From positions 1 to 40,810 of the forward strand of contig JANQFX010000040.1 in the NCBI GenBank assembly GCA_028277725.1: a stretch of DNA of 40,810 bases. Direction: 5' to 3'. The notes below the pieces were generated by a model. It worked only from the letters and a program-made list of their open reading frames with translations, did no database searches and was not told the origin of the DNA. The position numbers and the translations under genes are program-made. Every line of letters begins with the position of its first letter. Within the stretch, counting starts at the first letter, position 1. Shown here in pieces: positions 8,202 to 16,583 of the stretch. Source of the DNA: Thiohalocapsa sp. Lineage in GTDB: Bacteria > Pseudomonadota > Gammaproteobacteria > Chromatiales > Chromatiaceae.

Positions 8202-8239
8202 GGGGGCTACCCCGAACACATCAGATAGGGGGCGACCCC
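8202..8239 (+). repeat. Two tandem hairpins before the pilin-like gene
   Basis: The sequence GGGGGCTACCCC at 8202-8213 is followed by GGGGGCGACCCC at 8228-8239. Each can fold into a small GGGG/CCCC hairpin. A further palindrome, GGTCCTCGGACC, lies just upstream at 8172-8183. They fill the leader of the pilin-like gene starting at 8254. They could be RNA processing or stabilising elements that raise pilin expression; no U-run is present, so they are not standard terminators. Confidence 0.45.
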
Positions 8240-8253
8240 GTCGGGAGAGAGCA

Positions 8254-8604
8254 ATGACATTCAGGACAATGAGAAAGGCGGCAGTCCTGACGGGACTGCT
8301 GGGTATGACCGTCTATCAATCCGTCTGGGCGGCCCTGCCGACCCCCGTTGCACCAAGCACGGCACCCGCCGCGGGTGATTGGATCGCGTTGATCAAGGGC
8401 TACATCAAGGACGGCGGACTGGTGCTCGGGCTGGCCATCGCCGTGCTCGGTTTCCTGTGGGTGGCCTACGTGGGCTTCGCCAAGTTCAACGAGGCCCGGC
8501 AGGGCAAGGCCGAGTGGGCTGAGGTCGGCGTGCTCGGCATCGTCGGTGCCATCGTGCTGATCTTCGCGAGCTATCTGCTCACCGAAGCCTCCGGCGTTAT
8601 CTAA
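8254..8604 (+). CDS. Pilin-like ICE protein, TIGR03745 family (PFL_4702-like)
   Basis: A 116-residue protein with a signal peptide (residues 1-28, ending near VWAALP) and two hydrophobic helices at about residues 58-76 and 93-111. A basic loop containing FAKFNEARQGKAEW lies between them. This two-helix layout matches TraA/VirB2-type conjugative pilins, and the family occupies the pilin position in PFGI-1-type operons. A GGGAGAG ribosome-binding site precedes the ATG. It is the probable structural subunit of the mating pilus. Confidence 0.86.
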   Translation: MTFRTMRKAAVLTGLLGMTVYQSVWAALPTPVAPSTAPAAGDWIALIKGYIKDGGLVLGLAIAVLGFLWVAYVGFAKFNEARQGKAEWAEVGVLGIVGAIVLIFASYLLTEASGVI

Positions 8605-8611
8605 GGTTCCC

Positions 8612-8992
8612 ATGACCGTCCGCGAAGACATCCTCGCCGATCGGCTCAACGCGGAGCCCACTATCTTCAAGGGCTGCTCCTCCTCGGAGCTGGGTGTCAT
8701 CGTGGGCGTGGCGGCGCTCGTGTGGCTACCGGTGAGTCTCCTGCTGGCCGGTCTGATGGGCGCCGTCACCATGGGCTTCGGCCTGGCCGGTGTCGGCGTG
8801 GTCGCCACCGTGGTGGCCACGGCGAGTCTCTTCCAGCGCCTCAAGCGCAACCGCCCGGACGGCTACTACCAGCAGCGTTTCGTCATCTGGCTCCACGACC
8901 GGGGCTTCAGGCGCGCGCCCTTCGTGCGCCGCACCGGCGCCTGGGACATCGGCAGAAACTTCCATGCGCCGCTACCGTCACGAGATCGATAA
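8612..8992 (+). CDS. Conjugative transfer region protein, TIGR03750 family
   Basis: A 126-residue membrane protein with a hydrophobic region at about residues 29-72, preceded by the conserved block ADRLNAEPTIFKGCSSSELG. It is followed by RNRPDGYYQQRF and WLHDRGF. This matches the TIGR03750 family, which resembles the TraL/VirB3 class and likely anchors the ATPase at the inner membrane. Its last 29 bases overlap the start of the next gene. Confidence 0.86.
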   Translation: MTVREDILADRLNAEPTIFKGCSSSELGVIVGVAALVWLPVSLLLAGLMGAVTMGFGLAGVGVVATVVATASLFQRLKRNRPDGYYQQRFVIWLHDRGFRRAPFVRRTGAWDIGRNFHAPLPSRDR

Positions 8993-9626
8993 CGTTCGCG
9001 CGCACCTGCGCTCCCTGTGGGCGGTGATCGGGCTGGAGGCCCTGATCATCCTCGCCCTTTGGTACGGCTGGAGCCAAGCGCCGAAGGCATTCACAGTGCA
9101 CGTGCCCCCGGACCTGCGCTCGGGCGCCATCCTTACTCTGGAGGAGGTCCCCCCGGCCAACGTCTATGCCTTCGCCTTCTACATCTTTCAGCAGCTCAAC
9201 CGCTGGCCCGAGGACGGAGCGCGGGATTTCGGCCGCGCCATCTTCCGGGTTTCTCCCTATCTGACCCCCAAGTACCGCGCCGAGCTTCTCTCCGACCTGG
9301 AGCTCAAGGGGCGCAAGGGCGAGTTGGCCTACCGGGTTCGCGGCGTCCAGCAGATCCCCGGCCACGGCTTCGAGGAGCGCCGGGTCGACATCCTCGACGA
9401 CAATGTCTGGGTCGTCTGGCTGGATCTGGACCTCTTCGAGTCGGTGAAGGGCATGACGGTCAAGAAGACCGCCATCCGCTACCCGCTGCGGGTCGTGCGC
9501 CACGCCGTGGACCTGGAGGCCAATCCTTGGGGCCTGGCGCTCGACGGGTTCGCCGCGGAAGGACCGCGAAGGATGACGGCGGCCGAGCTGACGGGTGAGG
9601 ACAGGGCTGCCGAGGAGCAGGGGTGA
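8964..9626 (+). CDS. ICE protein, TIGR03746 family (PFL_4703-like, TraE/VirB8-like)
   Basis: A 220-residue protein with a short cytoplasmic N-terminus (MRRYRHEIDNVRAHLRSL), one transmembrane helix at about residues 20-35, and a periplasmic domain. The domain carries FAFYIFQQLNRWPEDG and the later blocks VRGVQQIPGHGFEERRV and WVVWLDLDL. Topology and size fit TraE/VirB8-like scaffold proteins. I chose the ATG at 8964 because the upstream part of the frame lies inside the previous gene and reads as a shadow. Confidence 0.86.
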   Translation: MRRYRHEIDNVRAHLRSLWAVIGLEALIILALWYGWSQAPKAFTVHVPPDLRSGAILTLEEVPPANVYAFAFYIFQQLNRWPEDGARDFGRAIFRVSPYLTPKYRAELLSDLELKGRKGELAYRVRGVQQIPGHGFEERRVDILDDNVWVVWLDLDLFESVKGMTVKKTAIRYPLRVVRHAVDLEANPWGLALDGFAAEGPRRMTAAELTGEDRAAEEQG

Positions 9627-10450
9627 TGCCGATTCCCCTCCAGCGTCGATTCAGTCGCATATCCCAAGGTATTCCTTTGCTGCCTCTGGCGCTGCTGTTC
9701 ATCGCTTTCACCTCCGGCTCCACTTCCGCCGCGGAAACCGTCCCCGAGCGCATCATCTGGCAGAAGGAGCCGATCCGGCTCGACCTCAGGGTCGGCAAGG
9801 AGCGGCGCGTGGACTTCCCCGGACCGGTCAAGGTCGGCCTGCCGCCGAAATTGGAATCCATGGTACGGGTGCAGAGCATCGCCGGGACCGTCTATCTGCT
9901 TGCCCACAGCGCCTTCGACGCAACCCGGGTCATGGTTCGGGAGACCGACAGCGGCAGGATGTACCTGCTGGATGTCAGTGCATCTGGTGAGGGAGGATCC
10001 GGGCCTCCGGTGGAGGTCTACGCCGATGACGAGCCCCGAAATGCGCTTCGTCCATCGGAAACAGGCGGTGCGGCAGAGCCGCCTCTTCCGTCCTATGGCT
10101 ACGTCGCCCTCACGCGTTTCGCTGCCCAGCAGCTCTATGCCCCAGCCCGGTTGCTCAAGGACCTACCCGGCGTGGTCCGGGTATCGGTGAAGCGCAAAAA
10201 GGTCCCTCTGGTCCGTGGGGGCGAGGTCACTGCCGAGCCACTGGTTGCCTGGCGCGCCGGGGATCTTCACCTTACGGCTGTGAAGCTCACCAACCGCACC
10301 GGCCGGGCACTGATTCTGGATCCGCGCGCACTGCGTGGCGACTGGCTCACCGCCGCCTTCCAGCATAACCGGTTGCTGCCCAAGGGGGACGAGTCCGACA
10401 CCACAGCCCTGTACCTGATCTCCGCGCGCCCGTTCGCGGCCTCGCTGTAA
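9626..10450 (+). CDS. ICE protein, TIGR03749 family (PFL_4704-like, TraK/VirB9-like)
   Basis: A 274-residue exported protein with a signal peptide (hydrophobic residues about 16-33, ending near TSAAETV). The mature N-terminus reads ERIIWQKEPIRLDLRVGKER, a pattern like secretin-type TraK or VirB9 beta domains. The C-terminal region ends with LYLISARPFAASL. It overlaps the previous stop (GTGATG), so either the GTG at 9623 or the ATG at 9626 may be used. Position and fold suggest an outer-membrane core component acting with the TraB-like and lipoprotein genes downstream. Confidence 0.86.
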   Translation: MPIPLQRRFSRISQGIPLLPLALLFIAFTSGSTSAAETVPERIIWQKEPIRLDLRVGKERRVDFPGPVKVGLPPKLESMVRVQSIAGTVYLLAHSAFDATRVMVRETDSGRMYLLDVSASGEGGSGPPVEVYADDEPRNALRPSETGGAAEPPLPSYGYVALTRFAAQQLYAPARLLKDLPGVVRVSVKRKKVPLVRGGEVTAEPLVAWRAGDLHLTAVKLTNRTGRALILDPRALRGDWLTAAFQHNRLLPKGDESDTTALYLISARPFAASL

Positions 10451-10460
10451 GGAGCTGCGC

Positions 10461-11852
10461 GTGGCCGTCGCGACCAGCAATCGACTCCTGCCCGTCCTGG
10501 CCGGCGCGGTGCTGCTGATGCTGGTGTTCGTCACCCTGAGATCTTGCTCCGACGGTGGCGGCGATGGGTTGGTCATGGACGGGGTTCCCGAGGCCCCCGC
10601 GCCGGATGCGGACACCCCGGCGGACACCATCAAGACCCTCACCGCCAACGTGGCCGCCATGACCACCGAGGTAGAGGCTTTGCGCCGGGACAACGCCGGC
10701 CTGCGCCGCGAGAACCAGGAGTTGCTGCGCAACCGCACCCAGATCGAGGAGAACGTGGCCACCAGGATCAAGCGCGAGCTGCTTTCAAGGGAGAAGGATG
10801 CGGCGAACCGGACGCGGATCGACTCCGGCGTGCTGTCGTCCTTAACGGCACGGGTCGATGCCTTGGCGGCGTCCGTTGATGAGGCAAAGATACAAGGAAG
10901 CCAGATCCCCGTCGGCGTCGGTTTGGGCGGGCCGGGGGAAGAATCTGCCGACAGGATCGTCTGGATCGAGCCGCTCGATATTATTGCTGGAGATGCACAG
11001 GACGGTATCTTCGATCGTGTGAAGCACCGCAGCGGTAGGACGCCGGAATCCGCCCGCTCCACCAGCGCATCGACATCCGGTGGCACGGAGGCCCGCCTCC
11101 AGGACCCGCAGCCAATACCCGTCTACACGGTCCCGCGCAACGCCACCCTGATCGGTTCCACCGCCATGACCGCCCTGGTGGGCCGGATTCCGGTCCAGGG
11201 CCAGGTGCGTGACCCCATGCCCTTCAAGGTCATCACGGGCGCTGACAACCTCGCCGCTAATGGGCTGCGGGTGCCGGGTGTGCAGGGCATGGTCTGGAGC
11301 GGGACGGCCATCGGCGACTGGACCCTGTCCTGCGTCAGCGGCCGGCTCGACTCGGTCACCTTCGTCTTCGACGACGGGACCATCCGCAGCCTCTCCGGCG
11401 ACGACAGCCAAGGCCAGGGCGGGGGCGAAAACAAGTCCTTGGGTTGGATCTCCGATGCACAGGGTATCCCCTGCGTGAGCGGAGAGCGCAAGACCAACGC
11501 CCCGGCCTTTCTCTCCCAGCGCATTGGGGTCATGGCCCTCCAGGCCGCAGGGCAGGCTGCCGCCGCGGCGGAGACGACCTCGGTCATCGGCGACTCGGGG
11601 AGTGTCACTAGCACGGTCACCGGCGACACCGGCACCTACGTGCTGGGCAAGACCGTGGCCGGCGGCAGCGACGAGGTGGCCAAGTGGCTCCTGGAGCGCC
11701 AGTCCCAAAGCTTCGATGCGGTCTTCGTCCCCGCAGGCAGAAAGCTCGCCATCCACGTGGACCGCGAGCTGCCCATCGATTTGAATCCCAATGGCAGGAG
11801 ACTCCGGCATGCCACAGCCACTGCAGGCCATACTCGCCATCGCCTCGATTAG
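10461..11852 (+). CDS. ICE protein, TIGR03752 family (PFL_4705-like, TraB/VirB10-like)
   Basis: A 463-residue inner-membrane protein with a GTG start and a clear AAGGAG site. It has one N-terminal membrane helix (residues about 9-26) and a coiled coil rich in Leu, Glu and Arg at about 53-110. A periplasmic beta domain follows, with TVPRNATLIGSTAMTALVGR and GLRVPGVQGMVWSG. This is the layout of TraB/VirB10 proteins, which span the periplasm and connect the inner and outer membrane parts of the channel. The end overlaps the lipoprotein gene by 44 bases. Confidence 0.9.
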   Translation: MAVATSNRLLPVLAGAVLLMLVFVTLRSCSDGGGDGLVMDGVPEAPAPDADTPADTIKTLTANVAAMTTEVEALRRDNAGLRRENQELLRNRTQIEENVATRIKRELLSREKDAANRTRIDSGVLSSLTARVDALAASVDEAKIQGSQIPVGVGLGGPGEESADRIVWIEPLDIIAGDAQDGIFDRVKHRSGRTPESARSTSASTSGGTEARLQDPQPIPVYTVPRNATLIGSTAMTALVGRIPVQGQVRDPMPFKVITGADNLAANGLRVPGVQGMVWSGTAIGDWTLSCVSGRLDSVTFVFDDGTIRSLSGDDSQGQGGGENKSLGWISDAQGIPCVSGERKTNAPAFLSQRIGVMALQAAGQAAAAAETTSVIGDSGSVTSTVTGDTGTYVLGKTVAGGSDEVAKWLLERQSQSFDAVFVPAGRKLAIHVDRELPIDLNPNGRRLRHATATAGHTRHRLD

Positions 11853-12216
11853 CCTGGTCCTGGGCGGCTGCGCTGGCGCCAAGGAGTCGGTCCTGCCCCA
11901 GGATGGCCCGTCCATGGAGGCCATTTACGACGCCCACATGCGCGAGCTGGGCGCCCAGGATCCGACGGTGGTGCGCGGTGCCTTGGGGGCCCGGCGAATC
12001 AACTCCGGCGAAGAAGACCTGGTCGGCTATACGCGCGAGGCCTTCAACGAGCTCGACGTGACCTTCCCTCGGCTGCCCAACCCGAGCCTGGTGATGTACG
12101 TCTTTCCGCACCTGACCGGGTCCGAGCGCACTCCGGTGCCTGGCTATACCACGGCCTTTCCCCTCTACGAGCGGGTCGAGTATGCCCTCCCAGGCGAGGT
12201 GGCGACGCCGCGCTGA
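11809..12216 (+). CDS. Conjugative transfer region lipoprotein, TIGR03751 family (TraV/VirB7-like)
   Basis: A 135-residue lipoprotein. The lipobox LVLGGC places the lipidated Cys near residue 20, followed by a mature domain with AIYDAHMRELGAQDPTVVRG and NPSLVMYVFPHLTGSERTPV. The ATG at 11809 has a GCAGGAG site upstream; the longer frame would start inside the previous gene with no site. TIGR03751 proteins take the TraV/VirB7 place, stabilising the outer-membrane core. Five bases separate the stop from the next ATG. Confidence 0.9.
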   Translation: MPQPLQAILAIASISLVLGGCAGAKESVLPQDGPSMEAIYDAHMRELGAQDPTVVRGALGARRINSGEEDLVGYTREAFNELDVTFPRLPNPSLVMYVFPHLTGSERTPVPGYTTAFPLYERVEYALPGEVATPR

Positions 12217-12220
12217 GCCC

Positions 12221-14983
12221 ATGAGCAAAGAAACCGAGAGGAGAGCAACACAAGCCAACTCCGAATCGCCCGAAAAACAGCATGACAGGACCGAGACACC
12301 TCCTGTCAGGACCGCAGAGTTCAAGCAGCTCTATCGGCGACCGCCGTCCTTCACCGACCTGCTGCCCTGGGCGGAGTACCTGCCAGAGAGTCGAACCTTC
12401 CTGCTGGAGGACGGCATCAGTGTCGGGGCGCTGTTCGAGCTTACCCCCGTCGGCACCGAGGCGCGCACACCCCGGTTCATGGCGGAGCTGCGCGACGCCA
12501 TCCAGACCGCGCTGACCGACGCCGTTCCGGAGCGCGACGACTCGCCCTGGATCCTTCAGGTTTATGTCCAGGACACCCCCAGCCTGGAGGCCTTCCAGAA
12601 GGAGGTCGCGGACTATGTCCGGCCCGAGGTCAGGGAGAGCGCCTTCAGCCGCCACTTCCAGGAGGCCTTCGCGGCGCACCTGGCGCGCATCAGCCGCCCG
12701 GGCGGACTCTTCACCGACGAGGCGGTGACCGGGACCCGCTGGCGCGGGCAGATCCGCCGGGTGCGGGCCGTGCTCTACCGGCGCATCAGGGTGCGGGGCC
12801 GGGTGCCGCCTGCGGTGGAGGTCGAGGCGGACCTGAACGACGTGGCCACCAAGTGGATCGCGGCCCTGGCTTCAGCGGGCATCAAAGCGGAACGCGGGAC
12901 GGGGAAGGACCTCTATGATTGGCTCCTGCCCTGGTTCAATCCCAGACCGGAAGTGACGGGCGGGGATGCGGAGCTCCTCCTCGAGGTCGCCCCCTATCCC
13001 GGCGACGAGGACCTGCCCTTCGGCCACGACCTGGCCGAGCGCCTGACCCTCTCCATGCCCGAATCGGATAATGAAACCTCCACCTGGTGGTTCGACGGGG
13101 TGCCGCACACGGCGGTGACGATTGAGGGGTTGCGCCGGGCCCCCGATGTCGGGCACATGACCGCGGAGCGGCTCTCGGGGGACCACGTCTTCGCCCTGTT
13201 CGACCGGCTGCCGGAGCACACGGTCATGGCTCTGACCCTGACGGTCAGGCCCCAGGACCTGACCCGCAGCCACATCGCCCAGGTCAAGCGCTCCGCCGTC
13301 GGCGACTCCGCCGAGGCGGCCCTGACCCGCGAGGACGCCGACGCCGTGGAGCGGGAGATGGCCCGAGGCAACAAGCTCTATCCCCTGGCGATCGCCTTCT
13401 ACCTGCGCGGGGAAGATCTGAAGGATCTACGTGGCCGGGTGAACCAACTCAACGCCCTGCTATTGCCCAACGGCTTGCAGCCCATCACCCAGGAGGCGGA
13501 CCTGCTGGCCCTGGACGCCTACATTCGCAACCTGCCGATGGCCTATGATCCCGGCCTGGACCGATTGAGCCGGCGATCCCGGCTGGTCTTCTCCAGCCAC
13601 ACGGCCAATCTGCTGCCGGTCTACGGCCGTTCCCGTGGAACCGGTCATCCGGGTCTCATCTTCTTCAACCGCGGAGCCGAGCCCCTGGTCTTCGATCCTT
13701 TGCACCGGGAGGATCGCAAGAAGAACGCCCACATGCTGATTCTGGGCCCCACGGGCGCTGGCAAGTCGGCCCTGCTGGTCTACCTGCTCCAGCAGATGGC
13801 GGCAGTCTACCGCCCGCGCATCTTCATCATCGAGGCCGGCGGCTCCTTCGCGTTGCTGGGGCAGCATTTTCAGGCCCACGGACTCTCGGTCAATCCGATT
13901 GTGTTGAATCCCAACGCGGACGTGAGCCTGCCGCCCTTTGCCGATGCGCTCAAGCTCCTGGACCGGGAGCGGCGGGCGAAGCTCTCGCCAGACTCGGAGT
14001 CCCTGGCCGAGGAAGACGACGAGGACCTGGACGAAGATGGATCAGGCCGCGACATCCTCGGCGAGATGGAGATCGCCGCCCGCATCATGATCACCGGCGG
14101 CGATGAGCGCGAGGACGCACGCATGACCCGGGCCGATCGGCTCCTGATCCGCAACGCGATCTTCCTGGCCGCCAAGCGGGTTCGGGAGCGAGGCGATGAC
14201 CAGGTCTTGACCGAAGATGTCGTTTCCGCCCTGCAGCAGATCGCGAAAGACAAGGAGCTCCCGGAGCACCGCCGCAACCGGGCCCTGGAGATGGGCGACG
14301 GCATGGCGCTCTTCTGCTCGGGACTGGCCGGTCACTTCTTCAACCGCCCGGGGCAGCACTGGCCCGAGGCCGACGTCACCTTGCTGGAGATGGGTATCCT
14401 CGCCCGCGAGGGCTACGAGGACCAGCTCACGGTGGCCTACATCTCCATGATGAGCCATATCAACGACCTGGTGGAGCGCCACCAGAACGATGCTCGGCCG
14501 ACCCTGGTGGTGACCGACGAGGGTCACATCATCACCACCAATCCGCTGCTCGCCCGCTACGTGGTGAAGATCACCAAGATGTGGCGCAAGCTCGGGGCCT
14601 GGTTCTGGATCGCCACCCAGAACCTGGAGGACTTCCCCAACGCCAGCCGCAAGATGCTCAACATGATGGAGTGGTGGCTGTGCCTGGTGATGCCAAAAGA
14701 GGAGGTCGAGCAGATCGCCCGCTTCAAGGACTTGACCGACGAGCAGCGCGGCCTGCTGCTGTCGGCGAGGAAGGAGCCCGGGAAGTACGTCGAGGGCGTG
14801 GTGCTGGCCGACAACCTGGAGGCCCTGTTTCGCAACGTCCCGCCGCCGCTTTCGCTTGCCTTGGCGATGACCGAGAAGCACGAGAAGGCCGAACGGGCGG
14901 CCATCATGCGCGAGCGTGGCTGCAGCGAGCTGGAGGCGGTGCAGGTCATGGCCGAGCGTATTGCCCGCGAGCGGGGTGGCTAG
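12221..14983 (+). CDS. Conjugative transfer ATPase, TIGR03744 family (PFL_4706-like, TraC/VirB4)
   Basis: A 920-residue VirB4/TraC-type ATPase that powers pilus biogenesis and substrate transfer. The Walker A motif is LGPTGAGKSALLVYL near residues 508-522. The Walker B motif is PTLVVTDEGHIITT near 761-774, and FWIATQNLEDFPNASRKML follows. An acidic insert, EEDDEDLDEDGSG, lies near residue 600. The start at 12221 leaves the usual polar N-terminus; the longer frame overlaps the lipoprotein gene. The gene is full length and looks active. Confidence 0.93.
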   Translation: MSKETERRATQANSESPEKQHDRTETPPVRTAEFKQLYRRPPSFTDLLPWAEYLPESRTFLLEDGISVGALFELTPVGTEARTPRFMAELRDAIQTALTDAVPERDDSPWILQVYVQDTPSLEAFQKEVADYVRPEVRESAFSRHFQEAFAAHLARISRPGGLFTDEAVTGTRWRGQIRRVRAVLYRRIRVRGRVPPAVEVEADLNDVATKWIAALASAGIKAERGTGKDLYDWLLPWFNPRPEVTGGDAELLLEVAPYPGDEDLPFGHDLAERLTLSMPESDNETSTWWFDGVPHTAVTIEGLRRAPDVGHMTAERLSGDHVFALFDRLPEHTVMALTLTVRPQDLTRSHIAQVKRSAVGDSAEAALTREDADAVEREMARGNKLYPLAIAFYLRGEDLKDLRGRVNQLNALLLPNGLQPITQEADLLALDAYIRNLPMAYDPGLDRLSRRSRLVFSSHTANLLPVYGRSRGTGHPGLIFFNRGAEPLVFDPLHREDRKKNAHMLILGPTGAGKSALLVYLLQQMAAVYRPRIFIIEAGGSFALLGQHFQAHGLSVNPIVLNPNADVSLPPFADALKLLDRERRAKLSPDSESLAEEDDEDLDEDGSGRDILGEMEIAARIMITGGDEREDARMTRADRLLIRNAIFLAAKRVRERGDDQVLTEDVVSALQQIAKDKELPEHRRNRALEMGDGMALFCSGLAGHFFNRPGQHWPEADVTLLEMGILAREGYEDQLTVAYISMMSHINDLVERHQNDARPTLVVTDEGHIITTNPLLARYVVKITKMWRKLGAWFWIATQNLEDFPNASRKMLNMMEWWLCLVMPKEEVEQIARFKDLTDEQRGLLLSARKEPGKYVEGVVLADNLEALFRNVPPPLSLALAMTEKHEKAERAAIMRERGCSELEAVQVMAERIARERGG

Positions 14984-15022
14984 CATTGGAAACTTGGCAG
15001 CGCCTTGAAAGGGTTTTCGGTT

Positions 15023-15046
15023 CTCACCGCCCTGGCCGGCGGTGAG
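15023..15046 (+). terminator. Strong intercistronic hairpin after the virB4-like gene
   Basis: CTCACCGCC and GGCGGTGAG form a perfect nine-base stem with a six-base loop (CTGGCC). It lies in the 101-base gap between the ATPase gene and the TIGR03757 gene, the longest gap in this part of the operon. There is no U-run, so it is more likely an attenuator or an mRNA-processing or stability hairpin than an intrinsic terminator. Confidence 0.4.
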
Positions 15047-15084
15047 TATGCGCGCAAGCGCTTTCCCGGTCTCCCGTAGTTTCT

Positions 15085-15564
15085 ATGCCCAGCCCATCCC
15101 GATTCGTCTTCTCCGCTTCCTTGCTCGTCGTCCTTGTCTCCCTACCGCTTGGGGATGCCGCTTGGGCGGCTTCCGAGGTGGCGATGCCGGTAAGGATTGA
15201 AGTGTTCGCCGCCGGCGACCTCCCGATTCAGCCGCCGGTGTCGGATGACGTAACGTCACCGCCAGCGATGGAGGTCTACGAGATCGACGACATTGCGAGC
15301 TTGGAGTCCGCTCTGTCCAAGGGGCTTCCGGCCGATCCGGATGGGGCGCAACGACTCGTGCGGAAGCGTCTCGGGCAGGTAATCGATCGCTCGCGACTCG
15401 ACCACGCGCGCCGGTGCGCCGCGGGCCTCCTCAACGCCACCGAGTATGGCATCAACCGCTACCCAGCGGTCGTCTTCGACGGCGACGCTGTTGTTTACGG
15501 CATTACGGACATTGGTGAGGCGCTGCGGTACTACCGGATGTGGAAGGGAGGGAGGCGACTGTGA
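15085..15564 (+). CDS. ICE protein, TIGR03757 family (PFL_4709-like)
   Basis: A 159-residue exported protein with a signal peptide (residues 1-29, ending near AAWAASE). The mature part has the family pattern VRIEVFAAGDLPI, EVYEIDDIASLESAL and ATEYGINRYPAVVFDGDAVVYG. The last block resembles thioredoxin-fold proteins (a cis-Pro before the VVFDG strand), but no CxxC motif is present. It precedes the TraU-like gene in this class of operon, and the next gene's GTG overlaps its stop. A chaperone-like periplasmic role is possible. Confidence 0.85.
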   Translation: MPSPSRFVFSASLLVVLVSLPLGDAAWAASEVAMPVRIEVFAAGDLPIQPPVSDDVTSPPAMEVYEIDDIASLESALSKGLPADPDGAQRLVRKRLGQVIDRSRLDHARRCAAGLLNATEYGINRYPAVVFDGDAVVYGITDIGEALRYYRMWKGGRRL

Positions 15565-16583
15565 AATTGCGGTCCTTTGTCCAACTCCTTGCGGCAGCGG
15601 TGCTGACTCTGCCATCCCTCGGTTATGCTAGCGCCATCACGACGCCCCAAATCGTCGCCCAGACGATCGCGGCGGCCCCGGCCTGCATGCGCTGGACGCC
15701 GGTGGGTCTGTGCTTCTGGCTCGACTGTGACTTGTCGGGCTGCCGGGTTCGCACCTCGACCAAGGTGGGTCATTACAACCCGGACCTAGTGGTGAGCGCC
15801 TACAACGAGCTCGGCGGCAACCCCTGGCTGGAGATCCGCGCCACCCTGGGGCTGGCGCAGAAGACGGCGGTCACGGGCTTACTCGGGGCCCTGCTGTCGG
15901 TCCCGGTGGATAGCGCCGGAAACCGCACCGAAGGCTCGGCCTCCCGCGATCATCAGAACCTGGTCTTCCGCGAGTCCGACGCCATCGGTCATCCCATGAC
16001 CAGCCTGGCCGGGGTAGTCCCGGGCGTGAGTCTGCTCTGCCAATCCCAGAGCACGCCGCTGGTCCCGTACCTGCAATCCGGACTGGATGCGCTCGCCTGG
16101 CGCCAGGAGGTCCCCGAGATCTTCTACCCGGCAAGCTCCATCCCCGGCCTGCGCGAGATCGGCACCTGGCCGCTGCAGACCTGGGGCGGCGTCTACCCGC
16201 GCACCGGCTGGACCTTCCAGGCCGAGGAGCCCAAGGCCGCGGCGATCAACGCCCAGCGGGCCGGGGACATCGTCACCCGTACCGGCCAGCCTCATGTCTA
16301 CCTGCCGCTCACCGGCCCCAACAGTGGCACCCAAAAGGTGTGGCCGCCGGGGCCCTTAATGGAGAAGGACGCCGGCACCGGCACCTGGCAGATGCTCCTT
16401 CCCCTGGCCGAGAGCAGCTGCGCGGTCTTCGGCACCAACGATCTGGCGAGTGTCACCGGCTGGGGCGGGGGCAAGCTGGATGAGGCTGGCGACTACGCCT
16501 GGAACCTGTGGCGGCCCTATGAGTGCTGCACCCGCCGCGGTCAATGGTTCCTCGGCGATATCGAATGGGTCCCCTTCCCCTGA
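15561..16583 (+). CDS. ICE protein, TIGR03756 family (PFL_4710-like, TraU)
   Basis: A 340-residue exported protein related to TraU of F-type systems. The GTG start at 15561 overlaps the previous stop and begins a signal peptide (residues 1-26, ending YASAITT). The mature protein contains several Cys-rich blocks, including PVGLCFWLDCDLSGCRV near residues 47-63, and PYECCTRRGQWFLGDI near the C-terminus. Disulfide-rich TraU-like proteins act in the periplasm for mating-pair assembly and DNA transfer. Confidence 0.88.
   Translation: MKLRSFVQLLAAAVLTLPSLGYASAITTPQIVAQTIAAAPACMRWTPVGLCFWLDCDLSGCRVRTSTKVGHYNPDLVVSAYNELGGNPWLEIRATLGLAQKTAVTGLLGALLSVPVDSAGNRTEGSASRDHQNLVFRESDAIGHPMTSLAGVVPGVSLLCQSQSTPLVPYLQSGLDALAWRQEVPEIFYPASSIPGLREIGTWPLQTWGGVYPRTGWTFQAEEPKAAAINAQRAGDIVTRTGQPHVYLPLTGPNSGTQKVWPPGPLMEKDAGTGTWQMLLPLAESSCAVFGTNDLASVTGWGGGKLDEAGDYAWNLWRPYECCTRRGQWFLGDIEWVPFP

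Noticed and set aside
10842..11924. A 360-codon open frame on the minus strand inside the VirB10-like gene
   Set aside because: It is antisense to a well-recognised gene, has no ribosome-binding site of note and no recognisable protein pattern. Long shadow frames are expected in GC-rich DNA.
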